From NCBI GenBank assembly GCA_025462865.1, contig JAOAPI010000077.1, forward strand, positions 1 to 35,668: a stretch of DNA of 35,668 nucleotides. Direction: 5' to 3'. The DNA comes from Candidatus Sulfotelmatobacter sp. (GTDB lineage: Bacteria > Acidobacteriota > Terriglobia > Terriglobales > Acidobacteriaceae). Shown piece after piece: positions 7,673 to 15,395 of the stretch. Each line of letters starts with the position of its first letter. Position 1 is the stretch's first letter. The notes under the pieces were generated by a model. That model was not told the origin of the DNA and did no database searches. It worked only from the letters and a program-made list of their open reading frames with translations. The position numbers and the translations under genes were made by a program.

Positions 7673-9309
7673 GGCCGCTCCGGTTCACGGATTTCAAGAA
7701 ATTGATTCACGGAAACATTATTTAAAACCTGATGCGTTCCCGAGGGCCAGAACACTTCGACCTTTACAGTCTTGCCGACGCCCAAGCCGAAATGCAGGCG
7801 TTTGTCGTTGGCGGATTCGTAACTGCCGGCAGTGGTCGCGAAACGCGTTTGTCCGTTTACTTGCACGCGAGCTCCGAGGCCGTCGCGGTTACTGCGGGTT
7901 CCGCGCAACGTGATGGTCAGCCAGCTGGCGCTTCCGCCGCGATTGCGAAAGATCTGCGGACGCGCGCCCGGAACAGTGGTCACAACATCAATCCAGCCAT
8001 CGTTGTTGAGATCGCCGAAAGCGGCTCCGCGTCCCGAAACCAGCGTATCGCTTCCCGAATCAACTCGCTCGAATCTTCCATTGTGATTCAACGCCAACAA
8101 TGTTGGTTCGAGGTAGTGCAGCGAAGGATCAATTTTTTCTACGTTATCGAGGACGTGTCCTTGAATTACAAACAGATCCTTTAGTCCGTTATTGTCGAAA
8201 TCTTCCAGCCCCACGCCCCATCCCGAAGTTACACCGGAGAGCATCGTGACTCCTGTTTGCAAGCCGCGGTCGCTGAACGAGCCGTTGCCATCGTTGTGAA
8301 AGACCGCATAGGTTTGACGCGGCAGCGTGGTCACGATGACATCGGGCCGGCCGTCATTATCGTAATCTTGAAACACAACGCCCATGCCGGAGAGCGGCCC
8401 ACCGTCCAAGGATAGCGCGGCGCCTGCTTCCAAACCGACTTCGTTGAACGTGCCGTTGCCGTTATTGTGGAACAGATACTGCTGCATGCCATCGTTGGCG
8501 ACGAAGATATCGGTCAATCCATCGCTGTCATAATCCGCGAACGCCACGCCCAAGCCATGCCCTTTCTTGGCGGCAATCCCTGAGCGCTGGCTCACATCCT
8601 CAAAGGTCCCATCCCCGCGATTGTGGTAAAGAATGTTGGTAGTGCGGGGAAATTCTCCAGGGGGACAATAGGTGTGAAAATTGCCGCCGCAGTCTTTGCT
8701 GTGTGCGGTGTCCCACTCCATATAGCGGGTGACAAACAAGTCCAGTTTTCCGTCGTTGTCGTAGTCGAAAAATCCAGCCGACACCGACCAGCCACCGCCC
8801 GCGACGCCTGCCTTCGCCGTCACATCGGTGAAAGTGCCGTCGCCGTTGTTGTGGTACAGGACATTCTTGCCGTAGCTGGTAACGTAGAGATCGGGATAGC
8901 CGTCATTGTCGTAGTCGCCCACAGCTACTCCCATGCCGTAGTTTCCGTCTCCGGCGTTGGCCAAGCCGGCCTGTTCGGTTACGTCGGTGAAGGTGCCATC
9001 GCGGTTCTGCCGGTAGAGCCGATTCCAGTAGCGCAGATCATGTCGCTCGAAGTCTTCCGGCGCGTGCATGGGACTATTGATGCGACCGCCGTTTACAAAG
9101 AATATGTCGAGCAATCCGTCGTTGTTGTAGTCGAGAAGAGCGACGCCGCCGGGCATGGTTTCAATTAAATACTTCTGCGGCGTGGGAGAATTTTGCAGCG
9201 TGAAGTCCACACCACGCGGCAGATCCATTACGAAAATTGGCGCGCTGGTTGCGGCAAGGGAGCCGATGAAAACCGACACAACAGCGATTTGGGAAAGACG
9301 GCTTAACAT
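7669..9309 (-). CDS. CRTAC1-type FG-GAP/VCBS repeat protein with ASPIC/UnbV domain
   Basis: This is a 546-residue exported protein. Residues 1-24 form a signal peptide. From about 55 to 430 there are at least seven FG-GAP/VCBS repeats with calcium-binding-like loops: LDYNNDGLLDIFFV, GDYDNDGYPDLYV, FDYDNDGKLDLFV, ADYDSDGLTDIFV, QDYDNDGRPDVIV, EDFDNNGLKDLFV and GDLNNDGWIDVVT. These should fold as a beta-propeller like integrin alpha subunits. The last 90 residues are an ASPIC/UnbV domain (RSNRDGLGARVQVNG; final VNQFLEI). Start ATG 9309 lies 69 bases after the receptor gene stop, and its own stop overlaps the TPR gene start. Such proteins are abundant in Acidobacteriota and Planctomycetota; their biochemical role is unsettled, with surface binding the usual suggestion. 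Confidence 0.93.
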   Translation of the reverse strand: MLSRLSQIAVVSVFIGSLAATSAPIFVMDLPRGVDFTLQNSPTPQKYLIETMPGGVALLDYNNDGLLDIFFVNGGRINSPMHAPEDFERHDLRYWNRLYRQNRDGTFTDVTEQAGLANAGDGNYGMGVAVGDYDNDGYPDLYVTSYGKNVLYHNNGDGTFTDVTAKAGVAGGGWSVSAGFFDYDNDGKLDLFVTRYMEWDTAHSKDCGGNFHTYCPPGEFPRTTNILYHNRGDGTFEDVSQRSGIAAKKGHGLGVAFADYDSDGLTDIFVANDGMQQYLFHNNGNGTFNEVGLEAGAALSLDGGPLSGMGVVFQDYDNDGRPDVIVTTLPRQTYAVFHNDGNGSFSDRGLQTGVTMLSGVTSGWGVGLEDFDNNGLKDLFVIQGHVLDNVEKIDPSLHYLEPTLLALNHNGRFERVDSGSDTLVSGRGAAFGDLNNDGWIDVVTTVPGARPQIFRNRGGSASWLTITLRGTRSNRDGLGARVQVNGQTRFATTAGSYESANDKRLHFGLGVGKTVKVEVFWPSGTHQVLNNVSVNQFLEIREPERP

Positions 9310-9378
9310 CCCGTTGTCTACTCGTGGGCGGTTCGTAAAATCCAGGTCGGCGTCACGGACGATTACCGACCATTTGCC

Positions 9379-12300
9379 CTAGAACAAAAATTTCATCGCG
9401 AACTGAACTAACCGCGGGTTGGTCCCCTGGGCGGTGGCCGTTACCGAGCCAAAGTTTACATTGTTCGCGATGCAGCACGTCGTATTGGGCGGAGCAAACT
9501 GAGTTCGGTTGAAGAGATTGAAAACCTCCACTCGGAATTCGAAACCGAAGCGTTCATACGGATCCGTCGAAATTTTCTTGAACAGAGCAAAGTCGAAGTT
9601 GTTCACTCCATCGGCGCGCAACGTGGGATCGACTCGCGGCTCATTGCCGAAAGTGAAGTCAGAGGGCGCAGTGAAGCAAGAGGTATTGAACCATTGATTC
9701 AACCTCGATTGACCCGCGATTGATCTCTCGCACCCTTGGACTACATTCGGACGTGATCCGGTGCCAAATAAGGTAGAGTCGTTAGCTTGACCATTGCGGA
9801 AGACGAGAGGGAATCCTCTCTGGAAGGTGATCACGCCATCAACTCCCCATCCTCCGACGATAAGATTACGCCGGTCCCCCACACCGCCAAGAAATCTTTT
9901 GCCTTGTCCGAACGGCAAGTCGAGAACGTAACTGACGACCAGACGCTGAGGGACGTCCTGCGAAGATAATGAGCGTTCACCGCGCAGGTTGTTGTTGTCC
10001 TGAAGGCCTCCGACGCTGGTTTCCAGCCAGGAGGTAAGCGTGTCGGTGTTACTGATGAGCTTGGCATTGGTGTAAGCCACCAGCAGCGATCCGGCGCCAG
10101 TGAATCGCCGTTGCGCCGTGATCTGTAATGAGTGATAGGTGCTATCGAAGGATCCCTGGCCAGCGAGTTCAACGCTGGTGTATTGCGGGTATGGTCGCAG
10201 AAGTTGCCCTTCGGTGGTAGTGGGGGCAGCGAGCGCGAGGGCTTGACCATTCACAAAGAATGGGTTGGGCACGGAGTCGAGCAAGGTTACCGCAGACCGT
10301 CCACCCGCGGCGTACTGCGCGGCGGCTTGCGACAGTAAGGCATCAGAAATTTGATTGATTTGTTGCGCATATTGCGCGAGATGGGTGCCTTTCGATCCTA
10401 CATAGGCAATTGAAAGGAGAAATCCAGCGGGAAGCTGTCTCTCGATATTCAAGTTCCACTGCTGCACGTACCCTGCGGGATGGCGCGCGCGATCGACCTC
10501 CGTAATCGATTGCACGACCTGCGTAAGGAACTGTTGTGTTCCCGCATTTCCCAGGCTGCGCCCGGGCGGCGGCGAAATGCCATTAGGGAAGGGAATCGAA
10601 ATTGAGTTGAACGGATGCGTGCCGTCGACCGTTCCCGTGTATGTCGTGCCCGCTGCGTTCACCATGTCGTTGAGGGGATTCACGGCAAACGAGACATAGT
10701 TCGGGATCCAGAGAATTCCGTATCCGCTCCGAACAACTGTTTGCTGGCCAATCCCGTAGGCAAAACCGATCCGCGGAGCGAAGTTATCTTTCGCCATTGA
10801 AATATTATTCCGCGTGCCCTGTGGAATCAGAAACGCATCGCCCTTCACCGTCGGTGAGCCCGCAGGAAGAAACGCGTTGAGATAGCTGGCCGCGTTCGGA
10901 TCGAAATATGAGAGTCGATTCAAACGTTCCGACCACGGACCCTGAAGTTCATATCTCAGCCCCAGATTCAGCGTAAGGTGATTACTCACGCGCCAGGTGT
11001 CATCGAAAAAAGGCGCCCGATACAGTTGCTTGCCTGCGGTAAAGCCGGGGACCACCGCCTGAGCAAAGAAATGATTCTCAAAATTGCTGAAGTTATCCGC
11101 ATAGCCCAGCAGAAAGTCAGCAAACGGGAAGCCACTGAAACAGGCTTGACTGGGAGCGCAGAAATCGAAAGCTCCACTCGCCACGTTGGTCTGAGCATAA
11201 TTATCGTAGCCGACTTCGAATTGAAAGCCGAATCGATACCGATGATGTCCGCGCATCAGAGTAATGTTTGGACCGAGGTTGTATTGCGTGTTGCGATCTT
11301 GAATAAAGCTTTGCCCCTGTGAACACATAATTGCGTCCGTGGTATTGGCTACACAGGGCGTGGGGGGCGTACGCATCAGCGAGGGAACGCTTGCGTTATA
11401 GCTCGCGGGCCAACCGATCGATGTCAGATCAAACCCCGCATTTTTCGGCGTGCGGTTGTATTTGAAGCGGCTCACGCTGGCATTGAAGTCGAAAATCGTG
11501 TTCGAATTGATGTTGTAGTTGTAGCCGAGCGCGAGTGCGTTCGTGAAATACTTTTCTGAGCACCGATCCGCGCACAGACCGTCGTTCAAAGGATCGATGG
11601 GCAGGTCCAGCACAGACCAGTGATTGAAACGGACAAACAGCCTCTGCTTGTCCGTAAGATTCTGGTCCAGGCGCGCGACGAACTGATCGTGGTCCCCGCC
11701 GGTCCTTGCGACGGTACTGAAATTGTTGATAGTGCCCGAAGGAGTTACTACGCCAGGACGGTTCGGAAAAGGCCAAAGAGGTAGCAGCGCTTGCGACGTA
11801 GTATTGATCCGGTTGGCAGGGACTTTGTTTCCCGGAAAGGCGGTCGGAGTTACATTACTGCCCGGACAAGCTCCCTGAGCATTTACTTGTCCGGCGCAGG
11901 GGTCCATAATCGCCACGGCAACGGTCGAAAAATCTCCGTTCCGTTCAGCAGCAGTGGGGACGCTGGCGGTGAACGGCTCTCCAGTGCGAAGACGGAATCC
12001 CTCCCAGCTTAGAAACCAAAACGCCCGGTTACGCCCGTCATAGCGCGGAAGGAAAACGGGCCCCCCTATATTCGCGCCAAACTGATTCTGCACCCAGGGT
12101 GGTCGTGGCTTGCCCGTTGCATTGAGAAAATAATCATTGGCGTTGAAAATCCGGTTACGGAGATATTCATAGACCTCACCGTGAACGGAGTTAGTTCCGC
12201 TTTTCGTGCTGAGATTAGTGACTCCGCCGGCAAATCTCCCCCACTCCGGCCCCAGGTTGCTGGTTTGTACTTTGAATTCCTGGATGGAATCCTGGGTGGG

Positions 12301-12933
12301 AATGAGCACGGGCAAGTTGATATAGCCGATATTGAGCGGCTGGCCGTCCAGGTACTCCGCACTCTGATTTCCGAACGAGCCGTTCACTTGATAATTGTTC
12401 CAGCCAAAGGGGTTGACCCCAACGGGGGTACCCGTGGAACTGCCCTGCGGAATCACTGACGGCGCGAGAACGATCAAATTGAAAACATTTCGCCCGTTGA
12501 GCGGCAACTCATTGGCTTTGCGCCGTTCCACAACTGTGCCGACGGTCGCCGATTCGGTATCAAGCGGAGGCTGGGTGCCTTCGACTGTCACACTTTCTAA
12601 AGCTGACCCCAAGGTCATTTCAAAATTAATCTCCACAGCGTCTTGCACATGGAGAATGACTCCCGACTGAATCACTGCCTTGAATCCAAGTTTTTCGACT
12701 TCGATCCGGTACCTCCCGGGCAGCAGGTCGGAAACGTAATAAGTGCCGGTCTCATTCGTAAGCCCTTGGAATTGCACTCCTGTTTCCGTGTTAATAACAG
12801 TGACCGTCGCATCCTTGACCACGGCCTTGTTGGGGTCCGTGATTCGTCCGGCCAAAGAGGCGCTGGCCGACTGCGCGTGGGCAATGCCGCAGAGACAAAC
12901 GCTCAACAAGAAGTCTCGGATCCTCCGACGCAT
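9379..12933 (-). CDS. Oar-like TonB-dependent receptor with carboxypeptidase-regulatory N-terminus
   Basis: This large outer-membrane protein has 1184 residues. A signal peptide ends at about 21 (GIAHAQ). A carboxypeptidase-regulatory-like domain (about 24-105: SLAGRITDPNKAVVKDATVT, LPGRYRIEVEKLGFK) precedes a plug region (about 115-260: NELPLNGRNVFNLI, GGVTNLSTKSGTN). A long beta-barrel then ends in an aromatic C-terminus (FAMKFLF), the usual BAM signature. A conserved cysteine pair sits in GLCADRC. The architecture matches Oar/TonB-dependent-receptor-like proteins of Acidobacteriota; a cargo cannot be read from sequence. It leads the minus-strand operon with the FG-GAP and TPR genes. The start at ATG 12933 has no strong Shine-Dalgarno. 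Its paralogue lies at 15396-19127 on the other strand. Confidence 0.94.
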   Translation of the reverse strand: MRRRIRDFLLSVCLCGIAHAQSASASLAGRITDPNKAVVKDATVTVINTETGVQFQGLTNETGTYYVSDLLPGRYRIEVEKLGFKAVIQSGVILHVQDAVEINFEMTLGSALESVTVEGTQPPLDTESATVGTVVERRKANELPLNGRNVFNLIVLAPSVIPQGSSTGTPVGVNPFGWNNYQVNGSFGNQSAEYLDGQPLNIGYINLPVLIPTQDSIQEFKVQTSNLGPEWGRFAGGVTNLSTKSGTNSVHGEVYEYLRNRIFNANDYFLNATGKPRPPWVQNQFGANIGGPVFLPRYDGRNRAFWFLSWEGFRLRTGEPFTASVPTAAERNGDFSTVAVAIMDPCAGQVNAQGACPGSNVTPTAFPGNKVPANRINTTSQALLPLWPFPNRPGVVTPSGTINNFSTVARTGGDHDQFVARLDQNLTDKQRLFVRFNHWSVLDLPIDPLNDGLCADRCSEKYFTNALALGYNYNINSNTIFDFNASVSRFKYNRTPKNAGFDLTSIGWPASYNASVPSLMRTPPTPCVANTTDAIMCSQGQSFIQDRNTQYNLGPNITLMRGHHRYRFGFQFEVGYDNYAQTNVASGAFDFCAPSQACFSGFPFADFLLGYADNFSNFENHFFAQAVVPGFTAGKQLYRAPFFDDTWRVSNHLTLNLGLRYELQGPWSERLNRLSYFDPNAASYLNAFLPAGSPTVKGDAFLIPQGTRNNISMAKDNFAPRIGFAYGIGQQTVVRSGYGILWIPNYVSFAVNPLNDMVNAAGTTYTGTVDGTHPFNSISIPFPNGISPPPGRSLGNAGTQQFLTQVVQSITEVDRARHPAGYVQQWNLNIERQLPAGFLLSIAYVGSKGTHLAQYAQQINQISDALLSQAAAQYAAGGRSAVTLLDSVPNPFFVNGQALALAAPTTTEGQLLRPYPQYTSVELAGQGSFDSTYHSLQITAQRRFTGAGSLLVAYTNAKLISNTDTLTSWLETSVGGLQDNNNLRGERSLSSQDVPQRLVVSYVLDLPFGQGKRFLGGVGDRRNLIVGGWGVDGVITFQRGFPLVFRNGQANDSTLFGTGSRPNVVQGCERSIAGQSRLNQWFNTSCFTAPSDFTFGNEPRVDPTLRADGVNNFDFALFKKISTDPYERFGFEFRVEVFNLFNRTQFAPPNTTCCIANNVNFGSVTATAQGTNPRLVQFAMKFLF

Positions 12934-13076
12934 AGGGGTCTTACTTTACCTCACCAGGCGACTCCGGATTCGTCCATGCGTCCAAGCCAGGCAAGATACA
13001 ACGGCGTGCCGATGTATACGGCATCCGGGCTGGAGGTGTACCAATCCAGCGTCGATTTCCCGCCACATATTTTGTG

Positions 13077-13100
13077 ATCGTTTTTATCTGGAAAAACGAT
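13077..13100. promoter_or_regulatory. Perfect inverted repeat between the divergent receptor and sigma genes
   Basis: ATCGTTTTT (13077-13085) is exactly complementary to AAAAACGAT (13092-13100) across the six-base spacer ATCTGG. It sits within the 244-base region between the divergent starts at 12933 and 13178, about 145 and 78 bases from them. As DNA it is a good dimeric operator candidate. As RNA on the plus strand it lacks a trailing T-run, so a terminator is unlikely. No clear -10/-35 pair stands out nearby. Confidence 0.5.
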
Positions 13101-13177
13101 TACCGCGTGTTGTATGGTGCGCGAAGCAAGCAGTGCCGGCTGACACTGCCGTGTAACGACTTAAGACGCAGAATCTT

Positions 13178-13846
13178 ATGAGTTCTCCGCCGAATGGACG
13201 CGCCCTTGCATTGCCCCTGGTATGGAGGAGAGGCCAGGGAGAAGTTGTTGCACTTCCGGGCCCGTCCGCGATTCCGTCGCCCAGCGATGAAGAATTATTA
13301 ATGGACTTGCAAACCTCTGACGCTAAAGCGTTGGACGTGCTATTCCGCCGGTACTCCCGGCTGGTGTTTGGAATCGCCTCCCGCATCCTGCGCGACTACA
13401 GTGAGGCCGAGGAAGTGGTCCAAGAGACCTTCTTCTACGTGTATCGAAAGGCGTCGCTATTTGACTCCGCGAAGGGCGGAGCGAAAGCCTGGATCGTCCA
13501 AGTTGCATTCAGCCGAGCGCTCGATAGGAAAGCTCACCTATCAAGACGCGGCTTCTATGATGGTACAGAAATCGAATCTTTGGATGATACTTTAGTGGGA
13601 AAGTCAGACGTGGAGCGTGAGATCGGGGCCAAGCTGGATTTTGCACACCTGCAAATCGCCTTCGAGGATTTGACGCTGATGCAGCGCCGCACGCTGGAAT
13701 TATTCTATTTCGAAGGATTCGAGCTGAAAGAAATCAGCGAAAGACTTCACGAACCTTTTGGCAACGTGCGCCATCACTTCTATCGCGGTTTGGAACGGCT
13801 GCGCAAGAGCCCGTCTGTGCAGAGGCTACGGGGAAACGAAAGATGA
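13178..13846 (+). CDS. ECF-type RNA polymerase sigma factor, paired with anti-sigma
   Basis: This 222-residue extracytoplasmic-function sigma factor has region 2 at about 54-121 (RLVFGIASRILRDYSEAEEV, VQETFFYVYRKA, then AKAWIVQVAFSRALDR). Region 4 lies at about 155-210 (LTLMQRRTLELFYFEGFELK, then FGNVRHHFYRGLERLRKS). The first 35 residues are a non-conserved Pro/Arg-rich extension, so a later start is possible. In region 4 the recognition segment GNVRHHFYRGL replaces the usual GTVKSRL-type sequence, which would alter -35 contacts. Its TGA overlaps the ATG of the anti-sigma gene (ATGA at 13843-13846), which implies stoichiometric coupled synthesis. It is divergent from the receptor operon and upstream of a second receptor, both plausible targets. 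Confidence 0.94.
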   Translation: MSSPPNGRALALPLVWRRGQGEVVALPGPSAIPSPSDEELLMDLQTSDAKALDVLFRRYSRLVFGIASRILRDYSEAEEVVQETFFYVYRKASLFDSAKGGAKAWIVQVAFSRALDRKAHLSRRGFYDGTEIESLDDTLVGKSDVEREIGAKLDFAHLQIAFEDLTLMQRRTLELFYFEGFELKEISERLHEPFGNVRHHFYRGLERLRKSPSVQRLRGNER

Positions 13847-15159
13847 TTCGCGATCGCGGAAGCCTCTACGACCATGATCCCGATGGCCATGAAAAATTCA
13901 GGAAGCTGAGTGCGCTGGCAAACTCCGGCACGCTCAGCCCTTTCGAATTGCTGGAACTGGAAGCTCACCTGAGCGCCTGTTACCAGTGCGCTGAAATCCA
14001 CCGCGAGTACGAGCTCTTGACCACAACGGGGATGCCGTTTCTGGCCAGCGCTCATCCTAGTCTGGAGGAAGATGCAGACTGGGATGATTCGCGAGTGCGG
14101 CAGCAACTGTTGATTCGTGTAAGTAAACGACAAAGCGGAGACAGTTCCCTTGAAGACTCCGTTTTTCACAAGAAGGGTCTTTACCCGTACCTTTTCGGCT
14201 CTCCCGCCCGACAGTGGATCACTGCGGCGCTTTCCGCGTGTCTATTCGTTACAGTATCGTTAGCCTCCTATCATCTGGGCCGTGCTAGACAAGACAACGC
14301 AAAACACGCGTTGCCCTCGATCCAAAAAAAGGTGCAAGAGCTCGCGGCACAGAATAGTTTCGCTGACGATTTGCTGCAGAAGCAGTCCGCGAGAATCATT
14401 CAGGTTGAGGAGCGAAGCACCAGACAGCAGCAGGAAGTAAGCCGCGTGCAAACGGCGCTGCACGCCCTCGAGCAACGTTCCGCTGAACTGTTGGCAGCCA
14501 AGAGCGAATCCGAACAGAAGGTCCTCTCGATTTCGCGGCAGCGAGATAGTCTGACGGCGCAACTGCAACAGGCAGAGCAGGCTTACCGATCCGCGCAGGT
14601 GGAGCTTGCGAGCCTTCGCGTCGAACATGACCGCGAACTTCTCCATGTAACGGCTCTTGAGTCGAAAAACGACGACCTTGCCGCCAGCAATCGCGGCCTG
14701 GAGCAAAAAATCGCCGATACTGACCGCCTTCTGGCTTCCGACCGCGACATTCGCGAGCTCATGGGCGCACGCAAGCTTTACATCGCTGACGTTTTCGACG
14801 TGGATAGCGGCAGCCGCACGCGCAAGCCGTTTGGCCGCATCTTTTACACCCAGAAAAAGTCATTGATCTTCTATGCTTTCGACCTGGACCGGCAGCCCGG
14901 GGTGAGGAACACTAGCATTTTCCAGGTCTGGGGTCAGAAAGACGCCGAACTTACTAAAAATGCTCGGGCCACAAACCTCGGAATTCTGTATGCGGACGGC
15001 GAGTCAAACCGCCGCTGGGTGTTGCGCCTGGATGATCCCAAGCAACTCGCGGAAATTGACGCTGTCTTCGTCACGGTAGAGCCGCACGGCGGCAGCCCCA
15101 AGCCCACGGGCAAGCCGTTGCTCTACGCCCTGCTGCGAAAAGAAGCGAATCACCCATAG
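13843..15159 (+). CDS. Transmembrane anti-sigma factor: zinc-finger, coiled coil, RskA-like C-terminus
   Basis: This 438-residue protein is coupled to the sigma gene by a 4-base overlap. Residues about 20-60 form an anti-sigma zinc-finger domain with HLSACYQC (His42, Cys46, Cys49), which binds the sigma factor in the cytoplasm. A single membrane segment spans about 125-146 (WITAALSACLFVTVSLASYH). Residues about 155-300 are an uninterrupted charged coiled coil rich in Gln, Glu, Ala and Leu. From about 305 to 436 there is a globular domain resembling the C-terminus of anti-sigma-K/RskA proteins (GRIFYTQKKSLIFYAFDL, IFQVWGQKD, FVTVEPHGGS). The coiled coil is far longer than in typical RskA and could carry the sensor domain across the periplasm. 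Release by regulated proteolysis is typical of the family but not shown here. Confidence 0.9.
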   Translation: MIRDRGSLYDHDPDGHEKFRKLSALANSGTLSPFELLELEAHLSACYQCAEIHREYELLTTTGMPFLASAHPSLEEDADWDDSRVRQQLLIRVSKRQSGDSSLEDSVFHKKGLYPYLFGSPARQWITAALSACLFVTVSLASYHLGRARQDNAKHALPSIQKKVQELAAQNSFADDLLQKQSARIIQVEERSTRQQQEVSRVQTALHALEQRSAELLAAKSESEQKVLSISRQRDSLTAQLQQAEQAYRSAQVELASLRVEHDRELLHVTALESKNDDLAASNRGLEQKIADTDRLLASDRDIRELMGARKLYIADVFDVDSGSRTRKPFGRIFYTQKKSLIFYAFDLDRQPGVRNTSIFQVWGQKDAELTKNARATNLGILYADGESNRRWVLRLDDPKQLAEIDAVFVTVEPHGGSPKPTGKPLLYALLRKEANHP

Positions 15160-15257
15160 CGGTCAAGAGCGCCTTCATTGGTTACATTCTTTCTTCCCGT
15201 GGTGGCTTGCCCTACAGGATTCCGACCCTCCAGTTACCTTGATGTCAAACAGCTAAC

Positions 15258-15279
15258 TGGTACATAAGCGTTCGTACCA
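15258..15279. promoter_or_regulatory. Short inverted repeat upstream of the second receptor
   Basis: TGGTAC (15258-15263) and GTACCA (15274-15279) are exact complements separated by ten bases, about one helical turn centre to centre. They lie 117 bases before the receptor start at 15396, in the 236-base gap after the anti-sigma gene. The spacing suits a dimeric regulator or a small hairpin; six base pairs can arise by chance. Confidence 0.3.
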
Positions 15280-15395
15280 ACGTAATAGTCATAGAGCACA
15301 CACAAGCCTAATGACCTCAGCGGAGGGATTGGTGCGCGTCAAGTCTCCGCTTTTCATCAACTTGTTTTTGCAGAACACATCTGCTAGGGGGAAAC

